Source of the DNA: Bacteriovoracaceae bacterium
GTDB taxonomy: Bacteria > Bdellovibrionota > Bacteriovoracia > Bacteriovoracales > Bacteriovoracaceae
DNA: 64,000 bases
NCBI GenBank assembly: GCA_024711325.1
Contig: JANJTC010000004.1
Coordinates: forward strand, 186,001 to 250,000
Direction: 5' to 3'
Both the position numbers and the translations under genes were made by a program. The notes beneath the pieces were generated by a model. That model was not told the origin of the DNA and did no database searches. It was given only the letters and a program-made list of their open reading frames with translations. Shown here in pieces: positions 1 through 8,174 of this stretch (positions within the stretch are counted from its first letter, which is position 1; each line of letters begins with the position of its first letter).

Positions 1-268
1 CAACTTCAACATCGTCGAAAATGTGAGCTATTGGGGTAAAGTAGTAGCCGGTACCTTCAAAAGAGACGCTTAAGCCATCTTCATCTTGATCCACTGTGAT
101 TCTACAAACGCCAGTGCTTTCCTTTTCAATATTGCTAGTGACTTTTCCTTCACGACCATTGAGTTCCTTTAATTTATTAACTATAGTTCTAGCTTCTGGA
201 TCCATAGCATGAGAGTTAAATCCGAAGACGATTACAGATAAAATCATCATAGAATAAAGCTTTTTCAT
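1..268 (-). CDS. Secreted protein of unknown function, 3' end cut by window edge
   Basis: The reading frame opens with an ATG at 268-266 and stays open to base 1, giving 89 complete codons with no stop. The first 21 residues (MKKLYSMMILSVIVFGFNSHA) form a signal peptide: two lysines, a hydrophobic stretch and a likely cleavage after SHA. A good ribosome binding site, AAGAGGT, lies just upstream on the minus strand. The visible mature part is acidic and polar with a single Cys, and I recognise no domain. The gene is divergent from the next secreted-protein gene at 401, so the 132 bases between them must hold both promoters. Its end and function cannot be judged from this window. Confidence 0.7.
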   Translation of the reverse strand, partial: MKKLYSMMILSVIVFGFNSHAMDPEARTIVNKLKELNGREGKVTSNIEKESTGVCRITVDQDEDGLSVSFEGTGYYFTPIAHIFDDVEV

Positions 269-400
269 AAGTACCTCTTAGATATAATTAGATTTTGTGA
301 CCATACCTCACTCTTTGAGATAGCGGAGATTGCTTGTAAAATCTTCATATCGATAACCTATCTATGAGGTTTAAACTGAAAGTTACGATAAGATCAGCTC

Positions 401-1570
401 ATGAAAAATTTAATGCTAGTTCTCCCCTTTCTGCTGGCCTCAACCCTGGGCTATGCCAATTATGAAGATCATTTTCCGGCCTACTTTGAATACTGCACTG
501 GTACTCAATGGAAGTTAAAAAACGGCGCGGAAGGTGGAAGTCCGGGTCACGGTTTCACCTATATTCATGGCCTTTGCAAGGATTATACTTCCTCTTATCC
601 TCAGGTTATTCCCTGCTCTGAGGTTAGTTCGGTCAATCGTGAACAATACCCTCATGAAGGAGTTGGAATATCCCTTGATAAAAACTTCTCCAATGTTATG
701 TGGGTCGCGGTTCCGGGGCGCGACTTAACTTTTTTCGGTAACAAAGAGAGAAAATCGATTTCAAGCGGTGATGTTCAGGAAGTAATTCAAAAAGTTGTTG
801 AATTAAAAATCTTTGAAGATGTGGTCCATAAAGGCGAACTGGCCAGAAGTCTGCCTCTGAATTCTCAGGAGTATCTGGAGGCTGTAGCTGAGGCTACTCT
901 AGGAACGGAATATGCTGTTAATTGGGCACGAGAGCTCCACTGTGTGCGTGTTCCCACTCCGGTGGCAGCCTTACCGAAAGTGGCCAAATTTTTAAACAAG
1001 GCCAATACTCAATATAAAGATGGTCCAGGTTATGAATGGGATAAATTAACTAATAACTGCGCCCATCTCTCAATCAATAGTTCACACGCCCTGGGAATCA
1101 ATAAACCGATTAAGCTCAATCAGAAGTTCATAAAAAAAGTTTTGAATCTCGCTCTACCTGCCAATACCTTTTTGATGTATGCGGATAAAACAGTCCTGGC
1201 AAAAATGCCAAGTAATAAACTTTTATCCAAAGTTATACCCGACAAAGGTTTTTATCCCGTTCAAGTGGGATCAATTATGAGTAATTATCCGGCCTATCCC
1301 AGCGGAGAAAAATTTGAAACAACTCATTTAGGAGTACTGACCGCTCCCAGGATTGGAAAACCACTTAAATTACTTTCAACTCCTGAAAAATATGAAAAGA
1401 AGTACATGATTCCCCAAAATAGTGATCTCCGGGCCAATGCTCAAATGTGGCAAAAACGTTATTTCCACTTACTGAATAATTTAACTCCAGATCAAAAAGA
1501 CTCGATTCTTGAGTCATATCTTCAAAAACAGTTAGATATTTCAAATAGAATTCTTAGCACCGAGAACTAA
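401..1570 (+). CDS. Secreted protein of unknown function, possible papain-like fold
   Basis: This is a 389-residue protein with a clear signal peptide (residues 1-19, cleavage probably after GYA), so it is exported to the periplasm or outside. I do not recognise the family. Two stretches stand out: a Gly/His-rich segment GHGFTYIHG near residue 50, and NNCAHLSINSSHALGI near residue 218. An Asn-Cys followed by His is reminiscent of NlpC/P60, LRAT or DUF4105-type cysteine hydrolases, but that is a weak motif impression. Several other cysteines sit in the N-terminal third. No strong ribosome binding site precedes the ATG. The gene stands alone ahead of the SRP RNA. Confidence 0.75.
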   Translation: MKNLMLVLPFLLASTLGYANYEDHFPAYFEYCTGTQWKLKNGAEGGSPGHGFTYIHGLCKDYTSSYPQVIPCSEVSSVNREQYPHEGVGISLDKNFSNVMWVAVPGRDLTFFGNKERKSISSGDVQEVIQKVVELKIFEDVVHKGELARSLPLNSQEYLEAVAEATLGTEYAVNWARELHCVRVPTPVAALPKVAKFLNKANTQYKDGPGYEWDKLTNNCAHLSINSSHALGINKPIKLNQKFIKKVLNLALPANTFLMYADKTVLAKMPSNKLLSKVIPDKGFYPVQVGSIMSNYPAYPSGEKFETTHLGVLTAPRIGKPLKLLSTPEKYEKKYMIPQNSDLRANAQMWQKRYFHLLNNLTPDQKDSILESYLQKQLDISNRILSTEN

Positions 1571-1583
1571 GTCCCTTGGTGCT
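1556..1583 (+). terminator. Weak terminator-like hairpin over the stop of the secreted-protein gene
   Basis: AGCACCGAG (1556-1564) can pair with CTTGGTGCT (1575-1583), nine pairs with one G-U. It overlaps the stop codon at 1568-1570. There is no T run after it, so it is at best a weak or Rho-assisted terminator. Confidence 0.3.
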
Positions 1584-1595
1584 CTCCATCATCTC

Positions 1596-1625
1596 TTTAC
1601 AAATGGGCCCATTTCCAATTAGTAT
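1596..1625 (+). promoter_or_regulatory. Promoter for the SRP RNA
   Basis: The -35 TTTACA (1596-1601) is followed after 18 bases by the -10 TAGTAT (1620-1625). This predicts a start near 1631-1633, which coincides with the outer edge of the SRP RNA stem at 1634. The agreement between promoter and RNA boundary supports both calls. Confidence 0.6.
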
Positions 1626-1630
1626 CACTC

Positions 1631-1733
1631 TCGGCAGTCTGTCTTAGATGAGCATTTCGCCGTCAACCCCGCCAGGCCAGGAATGGAGCAACGGTAGCGG
1701 TTTGGGATGTTGTGTTTAAGTTCAGGCTGCTAC
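1631..1733 (+). ncRNA. ffs: Small bacterial SRP RNA (4.5S type)
   Basis: The signal recognition particle RNA binds Ffh and targets nascent membrane and secreted proteins. The diagnostic apical domain is present: CGCCAGGCCAGGAATGGAGC begins at 1670 and is followed by AACGGTAGCGG, matching the conserved internal loop and tip. The GGAA tetraloop is closed by A-U (CCA-GGAA-TGG) instead of the usual C-G, a paired change that keeps the helix. The flanks pair: GCAGTCTG (1634-1641) with CAGGCTGC (1723-1730), and CTTAGA with TTTAAG further in. At roughly 100 nt it is the short form without an Alu domain. Placement directly before dnaX is common. Exact ends are estimated. Confidence 0.88.
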
Positions 1734-1804
1734 TAATACCTCTTTCATCCCCCTAAATTCTTGAATCAATACGAAATTACTCGAGGTTTATCTGGGAAGT
1801 GAGA

Positions 1805-1909
1805 ATGTTTAACGAGAGTTCCAAAAAGAGAGAAAAGGCCAAAGGAATGGCGATAAAATTTATCGATTCTGATAAGTTCTTACATCAAAGTTTTATTGAA
1901 ATTCCCTAG
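1805..1909 (+). CDS. Possible 34-residue ORF between SRP RNA and dnaX
   Basis: An ATG at 1805, preceded by GGAAGTGAGA, opens a 34-codon frame to a TAG at 1907. The product would start MFNESSKKREKAKGM, strongly basic at its N-terminus. There is no recognisable family, and the frame is short enough to be chance, so this is a tentative entry. It occupies most of the otherwise empty stretch 1740-1950. Confidence 0.2.
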   Translation: MFNESSKKREKAKGMAIKFIDSDKFLHQSFIEIP

Positions 1910-1951
1910 CATCTGCGCCATGACTTAGTGTCCTTACTCCCCTATTTTGCG

Positions 1952-1979
1952 ACTCTCAAAACCTAAAATTTTTGGAGAG
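1952..1979 (+). promoter_or_regulatory. Hairpin covering the dnaX ribosome binding site
   Basis: ACTCTCAAAA (1952-1961) can pair with TTTTGGAGAGT-type sequence ending at 1980, with one bulged G. The right arm contains GGAGAG, the ribosome binding site two bases before the dnaX ATG (1982). The fold could lower dnaX translation. It is inferred from complementarity only. Confidence 0.3.
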
Positions 1980-1981
1980 TT

Positions 1982-3586
1982 ATGGCCTATCAAGTGCTGG
2001 CCAGGAAGTGGCGACCCAAGCAATTTGAAGAAGTTGTTGGACAGGCCCACGTTACCCGGACCCTGCAAAATGCTATTAAGCAAGATAAGCTAGCACACGC
2101 TTATCTATTTACTGGAACTCGTGGTGTTGGGAAAACTTCCATCGCAAGGTTGTTCGCTAAGGCCATACGTTGTGAAAATCGTAAGCCCGACTACAATCCA
2201 TGTTTGGTTTGCGAAACATGTCGTGACATCGATTCTGGTAGCTCTATGGACTATACTGAAATAGATGGAGCTTCGAATAACAGCGTTGATGATGTTCGCT
2301 CACTCATTGAAAATGTTCAATATCTCCCGACTCGTGGAAAACATAAAATATATGTCATTGATGAAGTTCACATGTTGTCGGTATCAGCATTTAATGCCCT
2401 TTTAAAAACTTTAGAAGAGCCACCTGCCCATGCCATTTTCATTCTGGCGACAACTGATCCTCATAAATTATTAGGAACGGTTATTTCTCGCTGCCAGCGA
2501 TATGACTTTAAAAATGTTTCCGTCGAAACACTGTCACAGCATGTCCAACATATTGCTAAAGCAGAAGGCATCGATTTTTCTAATCCTAAGATCGCAACTA
2601 AACTTGCTGAGTTAGGACAGGGATCAGTAAGAGATACTCTTTCAATCTTCGATCAGGTTCTGGGGCTTTCCGGAACAAATGTGGTCACCGAGGAATCTCT
2701 GACTCAAGCTTTGGGTCTTGCTGGAACATCGGCCATGAAAGAACTACTTTCAGGCATATTAATAGGTAATCCTAAAAGCGTTTCAAAAATATACAAACAG
2801 CTGATTAATGAAAACATAGATCTGAAGAAACTTTGTGATCAGATTCTTAACGGCTTCTATCAAGTGATCAATTCCATTGATGAGCAGGAAGTTCTTTATA
2901 AAGAAGAAGTTCTTGCCTCTGGTGCATTGAAAGAGATCACGATGGCTGAGTTGTTTTGGATTTACGAAACTTTGGTGAAGGACTTTAACTGGGCCTTATC
3001 CACCATGAATCCAGATAAAGTGGTTTTAATTCTCTTGCAGAAAATTAGTTTACGTCGCTCGATTTTAACTGGTGAGGATTTAAAAATTTCTGAGGTTCCA
3101 CAGGTGGGAAAGCCTGAAGCCGGAACGGTTGAAGTTGTAGTAGCTCCCCAGGTTCCAGAAAAAAGCTGGAATGATTTCTTGGGCTATTTACGACAAACCT
3201 CTCCGGCCACCGCTGCCAATCTTGAGCACGGGAATCTTTTAGAAGAATTAGATACTGTATCCGTACCATTAATTGTTTCCATCGCATTTCCAGAAGATGC
3301 TGCAGTCTTTAAAGAGTATGTTGATGAGAAAGATGTTTATGCCAGACTAAAAAATCACTTGGCCGATTTCTTCGAAACTGATATCGAGAAGATCCAATTT
3401 CGAACTCAGCTTTTAAGCCATGAAGAAAAGCTAGATAAGAACTTCAGGACTAAAGTAGAAATTGATGACGAGATAAAAGTAAATATTGAAGAAGAGCGTC
3501 GTCAGAAAATTTTAAATAATCCGTATGTGAAAGAAGCGGAGAAACTGTTTAACAGTAAGATTGATAAAATTATTTTAAAAGACTAG
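1982..3586 (+). CDS. dnaX: DNA polymerase III subunit tau/gamma
   Basis: This is the clamp-loader ATPase that loads the sliding clamp and links replisome polymerases. The 534 residues start with the typical ARKWRP...GQ segment. They then show a Walker A GTRGVGKTS (45-53), a zinc site with Cys64, Cys74, Cys77 and Cys80, a DEVH Walker B (127-130) and an SRCQR sensor/arginine-finger motif near residue 170. The C-terminal third is poorly conserved, as usual for tau. It heads a tight run with ybaB and recR, a very common bacterial arrangement. No slippery sequence in the correct phase was found, so a separate gamma product by programmed frameshift is not supported. Confidence 0.96.
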   Translation: MAYQVLARKWRPKQFEEVVGQAHVTRTLQNAIKQDKLAHAYLFTGTRGVGKTSIARLFAKAIRCENRKPDYNPCLVCETCRDIDSGSSMDYTEIDGASNNSVDDVRSLIENVQYLPTRGKHKIYVIDEVHMLSVSAFNALLKTLEEPPAHAIFILATTDPHKLLGTVISRCQRYDFKNVSVETLSQHVQHIAKAEGIDFSNPKIATKLAELGQGSVRDTLSIFDQVLGLSGTNVVTEESLTQALGLAGTSAMKELLSGILIGNPKSVSKIYKQLINENIDLKKLCDQILNGFYQVINSIDEQEVLYKEEVLASGALKEITMAELFWIYETLVKDFNWALSTMNPDKVVLILLQKISLRRSILTGEDLKISEVPQVGKPEAGTVEVVVAPQVPEKSWNDFLGYLRQTSPATAANLEHGNLLEELDTVSVPLIVSIAFPEDAAVFKEYVDEKDVYARLKNHLADFFETDIEKIQFRTQLLSHEEKLDKNFRTKVEIDDEIKVNIEEERRQKILNNPYVKEAEKLFNSKIDKIILKD

Positions 3587-3595
3587 GAGACGATT

Positions 3596-3904
3596 ATGAA
3601 TATGAATAACCTAATGAAGCAAGCTCAACAAATGCAGGCGAAACTTGCCATGCTTCAGAATGAATTAGCTGAAAGAGAAGTTGAAGCTTCTGCTGGCGGC
3701 GGAATGGTTAAAGTAAAAGTAAACGGTAAACAACAGCTTCTTAGCATTTCAATTGATAAAGAATGTGTAGACCCCAATGATGTTTCAACCCTGGAAGAAC
3801 TAGTTTTCACGGCCGTTAATCAGGCCATGAAAGACTCACAAGATATGGTTCAACAAGCAATGTCGAAAGTCACTGGTGGCATGAATATTCCGGGCATGTT
3901 CTAG
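3596..3904 (+). CDS. ybaB: YbaB/EbfC family nucleoid-associated protein
   Basis: A 102-residue protein with the family layout: an N-terminal Met/Gln-rich helix (MNNLMKQAQQMQAK), a Gly-rich turn (ASAGGGMVKVKVNG) and a C-terminal helix ending in a Gly/Met-rich tail (GGMNIPGMF). Family members form dimers that bind DNA. It lies 9 bases after dnaX with ribosome binding site TAGGAG, and its TAG stop shares its last base with the GTG of recR, so the three are almost certainly cotranscribed. Length matches the family. Confidence 0.94.
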   Translation: MNMNNLMKQAQQMQAKLAMLQNELAEREVEASAGGGMVKVKVNGKQQLLSISIDKECVDPNDVSTLEELVFTAVNQAMKDSQDMVQQAMSKVTGGMNIPGMF

Positions 3905-4500
3905 TGATTCAACTTCCTGAAGTGATTAAAAATGCAGTTGAGGCCTTAACTAAACTACCAGGTGTGGGAGAAAAAACCGCATTTCGTATGGTTATGAGCA
4001 TGACTCATTGGAAAGCCCAGGAATTAAATAGTGTTGGCTCAGCACTCTCATCACTGAAGAATTTAAAGCTATGTGAAGAATGTGGCATGTTTGCAGATGA
4101 CTCTTTGTGTTCAATTTGTTCGGATGAATCTCGACAGTCAATCAAAGCCTTGTGTGTCGTTGAGAATGCCTCTGATTTAATGGCAATTGAGAAAAGCGGA
4201 AATTTTCGAGGCATATACCATATTCTCGGCGGTGTACTAAATCCTTTATTAGGTATTGGCCCGGATGAACTTAAAATGGATGAGTTAAAAAACCGGATTA
4301 TTGAAAAAGACATTCACGAAATTATTCTGGCAATTAATCCTTCTGTTGAAGGAGATGCAACTTGCTCCTATTTTAAAACCCTTCTTCCAGAGAGCATAAA
4401 GGTGGAACGCATAGGTTTCGGTGTGCCAATCGGCGGAAGTCTGGAATACCTTGATCCTATGACCATCACCAAGGCCCTTGAAAACAGGAAGAGGTTTTAA
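3904..4500 (+). CDS. recR: Recombination mediator RecR
   Basis: RecR works with RecF/RecO to load RecA at gaps. The 198 residues are the standard length. They contain an N-terminal helix-hairpin-helix (LPGVGEKTAFRM), a C4 zinc finger (CEECGMF...CSIC) and a Toprim domain (LCVVENASDLMAIE through NPSVEGDAT), with the conserved GVPIGGSLEYLD near the end. The GTG start overlaps the ybaB stop by one base. The stop overlaps the next gene as TAATG. Confidence 0.96.
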   Translation: MIQLPEVIKNAVEALTKLPGVGEKTAFRMVMSMTHWKAQELNSVGSALSSLKNLKLCEECGMFADDSLCSICSDESRQSIKALCVVENASDLMAIEKSGNFRGIYHILGGVLNPLLGIGPDELKMDELKNRIIEKDIHEIILAINPSVEGDATCSYFKTLLPESIKVERIGFGVPIGGSLEYLDPMTITKALENRKRF

Positions 4501-4997
4501 TGAAGCAGTTGAATGTACCGGAAAGGATGCGTCTGATTCTCGAGCCTAAAATGGCAGGAATTAATGCTCGTCTTTTTGTCACCCGGGAAGATGGAATTAC
4601 GATCTTTGATTCTGTACAAAATCAAACGACGACTTCTGTCTCTGCATTAGTAAGTGGTGTTTGGCAGGCTTCAGAAGCACTCATGGGTCTGGCCCATCCC
4701 AATCAAGACGTGATGGAATTTCGTCTGGGGTTTGATACTTCCTCGCAGGGTATTTATCTTTTCCCATTTACATTAACAGGAAAGCGCTACTTTTTAGGCG
4801 CAATTTATAATGATTGTTTAAACCCTGGTCAACTGAAGCGCCAGGTAGCATTGATCAAGGAAGAAATGGATCGTTTATTTTTGTGTGAGGTTGTTGCCCA
4901 GCCTAAAAGAATCAGAACTAGTGACCGGGAAGGCTTTCTTTTCAGTGACATTTCAGACGAAGAAATTGATCGTCTCTTCTCATTAGGTGGAAATTAG
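4500..4997 (+). CDS. mglB: Roadblock/LC7 domain protein, MglB-like
   Basis: The 165-residue protein carries a roadblock/LC7 fold. Residues 20-60 ([12 protein letters not shown] then [18 protein letters not shown]) follow the typical pattern of an Asp-Gly turn, then Thr/Ser-Val-Ser-Ala-Leu and a long helix. Longin-like strands ([19 protein letters not shown]) follow. MglB proteins are GTPase activators for MglA. It overlaps recR by one base (TAATG) and its stop is one base before the mglA ATG, so partner genes sit together. The acidic tail after residue 135 is extra relative to Myxococcus MglB. Assignment to MglB rather than another roadblock subfamily rests mainly on the neighbour. Confidence 0.75.
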   Translation: MKQLNVPERMRLILEPKMAGINARLFVTREDGITIFDSVQNQTTTSVSALVSGVWQASEALMGLAHPNQDVMEFRLGFDTSSQGIYLFPFTLTGKRYFLGAIYNDCLNPGQLKRQVALIKEEMDRLFLCEVVAQPKRIRTSDREGFLFSDISDEEIDRLFSLGGN

Positions 4998-4998
4998 C

Positions 4999-5589
4999 AT
5001 GTCATTCGTAAATTATCATACAAAAGAAATTAACTGCAAAATCGTCTACTATGGCCCAGGCCTTGGTGGTAAAACGACTAATATTCAATATATTTACCAA
5101 AAGACGAGCTCAAATAATAAAGGTCAAATGATCACTCTCAATACCGAGAATGAACGTACTTTATTCTTTGACTTTCTTCCCTTGGATCTGGGAGAAATTC
5201 GTGGATTTAAAACCCGATTTCACCTTTATACCGTTCCTGGTCAGGTCTTTTATGAGGCCAGCCGTAAGCTCATTCTTCGCGGTGTAGATGGTTTGGTTTT
5301 CGTTGCTGACTCACAGGTCGAACGAATGGAAGCGAACCTCGAATCTTACCAGGGCCTTGAGAGAAATCTTGCAGAACAAGGTTATGACATCTCTAAAGTG
5401 CCGATGGTCATGCAGTGGAACAAAAGGGATCTTCCCAATATTGTTCCCGTAGAAGATTTGCAATTCCAACTGAATAAAAGAAATTTTCCGGCGTTTGAGG
5501 CAGTCGCCACAAACGGACAGGGTGTATTTGAAACTTTAAAAATGGTGTCTAAGTCAGTCCTCCTTAATATTAAGGGTGGATTGGAATAG
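4999..5589 (+). CDS. mglA: MglA family small GTPase (polarity/motility switch)
   Basis: The 196-residue Ras-like GTPase closely follows Myxococcus MglA. It opens [19 protein letters not shown], has a P-loop GPGLGGKTT (19-27), Arg53 (intrinsic arginine finger in the family), Thr78 in place of the usual switch-II Asp, Gln82 in VPGQ and an NKRD guanine-specificity motif (141-144). In Myxococcus and Bdellovibrio MglA sets cell polarity and pilus-based motility. I chose the ATG at 4999, not the in-frame GTG at 4987, because it gives the family N-terminus and AGGTGG sits at the right distance. It follows its likely GAP with one base between. Confidence 0.93.
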   Translation: MSFVNYHTKEINCKIVYYGPGLGGKTTNIQYIYQKTSSNNKGQMITLNTENERTLFFDFLPLDLGEIRGFKTRFHLYTVPGQVFYEASRKLILRGVDGLVFVADSQVERMEANLESYQGLERNLAEQGYDISKVPMVMQWNKRDLPNIVPVEDLQFQLNKRNFPAFEAVATNGQGVFETLKMVSKSVLLNIKGGLE

Positions 5590-5616
5590 TTTATTTCGAA
5601 TTAGGAGTTATTTTCC

Positions 5617-6057
5617 ATGGCCGACAACAACAACAAAGCCCTTACTAAGAAACAACTTGAGACGCTTAAGAACAAGCTGCTGGAAGAAAAGCAGGGAATG
5701 GTTTTTAGCGATAAGGAAAGTGCAAACGAGTTAAGCCTTGCTCTACCAGATGGTGGAGATGATGTTGAGCAATCAATCACTGATTATAATAACTCTCATC
5801 AACTTCGATTCAGAAACCGAGAAGTTTTTTATGCTAAGAAGATTGATAAAGCATTGAAGAAGTTCGAAGTTAATGAATATGGACTTTGCAACGACTGCGG
5901 ATGCTGGATTAAATTTGAGCGCTTGATGGCTCGACCAACAGCAGAGCAATGTATTGTTTGTAAAGAAGAAGCTGAACGTGATGAATCTAACAGTTTCATC
6001 GGCAGACAGTCTAAATCTCTTGGGAAAGTGGTTGATCTCACCGGGATGATGGCATAG
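5617..6057 (+). CDS. DksA/TraR family zinc-finger protein
   Basis: The 146-residue protein has the DksA/TraR C4 zinc finger, Cys91-x2-Cys94...Cys112-x2-Cys115. Ahead of it is a helical hairpin whose turn carries an acidic DGGDD (45-49), resembling the DxxD tip through which DksA acts in the RNA polymerase secondary channel. This suggests stringent-response-type transcription control, by family inference. The N-terminus is Lys/Asn-rich. Ribosome binding site TTAGGAG precedes the ATG, and mtnP follows after 8 bases. It could be a DksA paralogue rather than true DksA. Confidence 0.85.
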   Translation: MADNNNKALTKKQLETLKNKLLEEKQGMVFSDKESANELSLALPDGGDDVEQSITDYNNSHQLRFRNREVFYAKKIDKALKKFEVNEYGLCNDCGCWIKFERLMARPTAEQCIVCKEEAERDESNSFIGRQSKSLGKVVDLTGMMA

Positions 6058-6065
6058 GGGGAAGT

Positions 6066-6914
6066 ATGGCAGATATAAAAGTTGCCATCATTGGCGGAAG
6101 TGGCATCTATAAATTGGATGCCATCAAAGTAAAGAATCAAATCAAGGTAAGCACTCCCTTTGGAAATCCTAGTGCGGAAATCATGGAGTGTGAAGTTGAA
6201 GGACATTCTTTTTACTTTCTTCCTCGTCATGGACATGGCCATCACTTCACTCCGAGTGAAGTGAACTATCGCGCCAATATTTTTGCCTTGAAAAAATTAG
6301 GTGTTGATACGATTGTCAGTATATCTGCCGTCGGTTCACTCCAGGAAGAATATGCTCCCCGCCATTTTGTTTTAGTTGATCAGTTTATCGACTGGACCAA
6401 GGGTTTAAGAAAACGAAGCTTTTTTGATAATGGGATTGTTGGACATGTTTCAACTGCTAATCCAGTAGAATCCGGTCTTCAGCATAGACTATTTGAAGCT
6501 TGTCAAAGGGCCGGAGTGACATCTCACTTGGGTGGTACCTACATTTGTATCGAGGGCCCTCAGTTCTCAACAAAAGCTGAATCAAAAATTTATCAGAGTT
6601 TTGGTGCTTCCGTTATTGGTATGACAAACGTACCAGAAGCCTTTTTAGCAAAAGAAGCAGGCATGGCCTACGCTACTGTGGCGATGGTGACTGATTACGA
6701 TTGTTGGAAAGAAGAGCATTGTACGGTTCAGGAAATCATGGATGTTATGAAGTCGAACTATGTCTCAGCCCAAAAGTTTGTAGTTGAGGCGATTCCTGAT
6801 CTGGTAAAGAATCCTGTGAAGTTTATTCCTGAAAATGAATACGCAGTAATGACCGATCCTTCTCTTCATCAGACTTCCCATAAAGAAATTCTGGAAGTTG
6901 TTTTAAAAAAATGA
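6066..6914 (+). CDS. mtnP: S-methyl-5'-thioadenosine phosphorylase
   Basis: The enzyme cleaves methylthioadenosine (from polyamine synthesis) with phosphate to adenine and methylthioribose-1-phosphate. The 282 residues show GGSGIY at the N-terminus, the phosphate-binding PRHG followed by HHFTPSEVNYRAN, EGPQFSTKAES, and MTNVPEA. The TDYDCW motif carries the Asp typical of 6-aminopurine specificity. Length fits the family. It sits between the DksA-like gene and rsmH, overlapping rsmH by 4 bases (ATGA). Confidence 0.92.
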   Translation: MADIKVAIIGGSGIYKLDAIKVKNQIKVSTPFGNPSAEIMECEVEGHSFYFLPRHGHGHHFTPSEVNYRANIFALKKLGVDTIVSISAVGSLQEEYAPRHFVLVDQFIDWTKGLRKRSFFDNGIVGHVSTANPVESGLQHRLFEACQRAGVTSHLGGTYICIEGPQFSTKAESKIYQSFGASVIGMTNVPEAFLAKEAGMAYATVAMVTDYDCWKEEHCTVQEIMDVMKSNYVSAQKFVVEAIPDLVKNPVKFIPENEYAVMTDPSLHQTSHKEILEVVLKK

Positions 6915-7888
6915 CTGAATACCTATCTCATTATTCGGTAATGCTGAAAGAATGCCTGGAAGCTTTGGAGCTTGGCTCCCAGGCTTCTGGTTCAAAAATC
7001 TTCGCTGATCTGACCTTTGGGGCCGGTGGACATACTTTCGCGCTATCGGACCAGGTAAGTGGTTCTACGGTTTATTCAGTAGACCAGGATCCGGATGCTT
7101 TAAAGAATGGTGCGGAGAATGTTCAGCGTAGGGGCAAGGAAGCAAGTGTTCATTTGCTTCCAATGAACTTTCTGGAATTTCCAGCATGGTGTGAAAAAAA
7201 TCAAATGCATGGAAAATTCGCCGGAATCCTAATGGACTTGGGAGTGTCTTCTCACCAGTTCGATAAGATGGAAAGAGGCTTTAGTTTTAGGGCCGATGCC
7301 CCTTTGGATATGCGGATGAATTATGGGGATGTAAATACCCCAACAGCTGCTGATTTACTTAATTCTCTCTCTGAAAAAGAGATCGCGGACATACTTTTTA
7401 ATTACGGTGAAGAGCGACTTTCCCGTAAGATTGCCGCTCGCGTTTGTGAATTAAGACAGAAGAAAAAAATCGAAACTACTGGTGAATTAGAAGATATCTG
7501 CTTTCACGCTTATCCTCCTAAAGATCGTCACGGTAAAACTCATCCTGCCACCCGTTCTTTTCAGGCCCTGCGAATCGCTGTGAATGAAGAATTAACAGTC
7601 TTAGAAAATACCTTACCAAAATTGTTGCCATACTTGGCCGAGGGTGGAGTGTTAGCAGTCATCAGCTTCCATTCTTTGGAAGACAGAATTGTGAAACACA
7701 CTTTTAAAGAAATAGTGGAGAAAGAAGATTTTCCTGCTACAATTTTAACTAAGAAGCCACTAACAGCCACGGAAGAAGAGCTGTCACAAAACTCTCGTTC
7801 ACGAAGTGCAAAACTTCGGTTACTACAGCGAGGGTCTCAACTAGGGAGGGTTGATGGCGCTAAGAAAAAAAGGCACTTTCAAATTTAA
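6911..7888 (+). CDS. rsmH: 16S rRNA (cytosine-1402 N4) methyltransferase RsmH
   Basis: First gene of the dcw cluster. The 325-residue protein begins YLSHYSVMLKECLEAL and has the SAM-binding LTFGAGGHTFAL, DLGVSSHQFD, ATRSFQALRIAVNEEL and VISFHSLEDR motifs that define MraW/RsmH. It methylates N4 of C1402 in 16S rRNA. It overlaps mtnP by 4 bases upstream and the FtsL-like gene by about 35 bases downstream, indicating translational coupling. Confidence 0.96.
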   Translation: MTEYLSHYSVMLKECLEALELGSQASGSKIFADLTFGAGGHTFALSDQVSGSTVYSVDQDPDALKNGAENVQRRGKEASVHLLPMNFLEFPAWCEKNQMHGKFAGILMDLGVSSHQFDKMERGFSFRADAPLDMRMNYGDVNTPTAADLLNSLSEKEIADILFNYGEERLSRKIAARVCELRQKKKIETTGELEDICFHAYPPKDRHGKTHPATRSFQALRIAVNEELTVLENTLPKLLPYLAEGGVLAVISFHSLEDRIVKHTFKEIVEKEDFPATILTKKPLTATEEELSQNSRSRSAKLRLLQRGSQLGRVDGAKKKRHFQI

Positions 7889-8165
7889 TAATCGATTATT
7901 GGAATTTCTTTTCAATCCTAAAGCTTTGCCTTTTACTCTCACTTTCACAACATTGGCCGTTTTATTTGTGGGTTTCCGAATGAAGGGAATCGAACAGGCC
8001 TACCTTTTAAACAATATTGATCATGACATTTATAAATCGACTATTAGAAACAAGGAACTCAAGGCCCAACGTGCCCGCGAGATGTCGGTACCTCGGCTAA
8101 GGGAGTTTGCAGCGAAATATGATCTGAAAGAACCCGGCCCTGAACAAATTATTCTAATTCCCTAG
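7854..8165 (+). CDS. ftsL: FtsL-like cell division protein
   Basis: A 103-residue bitopic protein in the expected ftsL position between rsmH and ftsI. A basic N-terminus (MALRKKGTFKFNNR) is followed by one transmembrane segment (about residues 27-44) and an extracytoplasmic helix likely to form a coiled coil. It ends EPGPEQIILIP. FtsL sequences are poorly conserved, so position and topology carry the call. I prefer the ATG at 7854 to a TTG at 7851; the ribosome binding site AGGGAGGG is unusually close to both. The start lies inside rsmH. Confidence 0.75.
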   Translation: MALRKKGTFKFNNRLLEFLFNPKALPFTLTFTTLAVLFVGFRMKGIEQAYLLNNIDHDIYKSTIRNKELKAQRAREMSVPRLREFAAKYDLKEPGPEQIILIP

Positions 8166-8174
8166 GGTGCCCAG

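Noticed and set aside
3157-3166. Run of six As in dnaX as a programmed frameshift site for a gamma subunit
   Set aside because: The codons are GAA AAA AGC, so a -1 shift gives poor re-pairing, and the run is too short for transcriptional slippage of the Thermus type.
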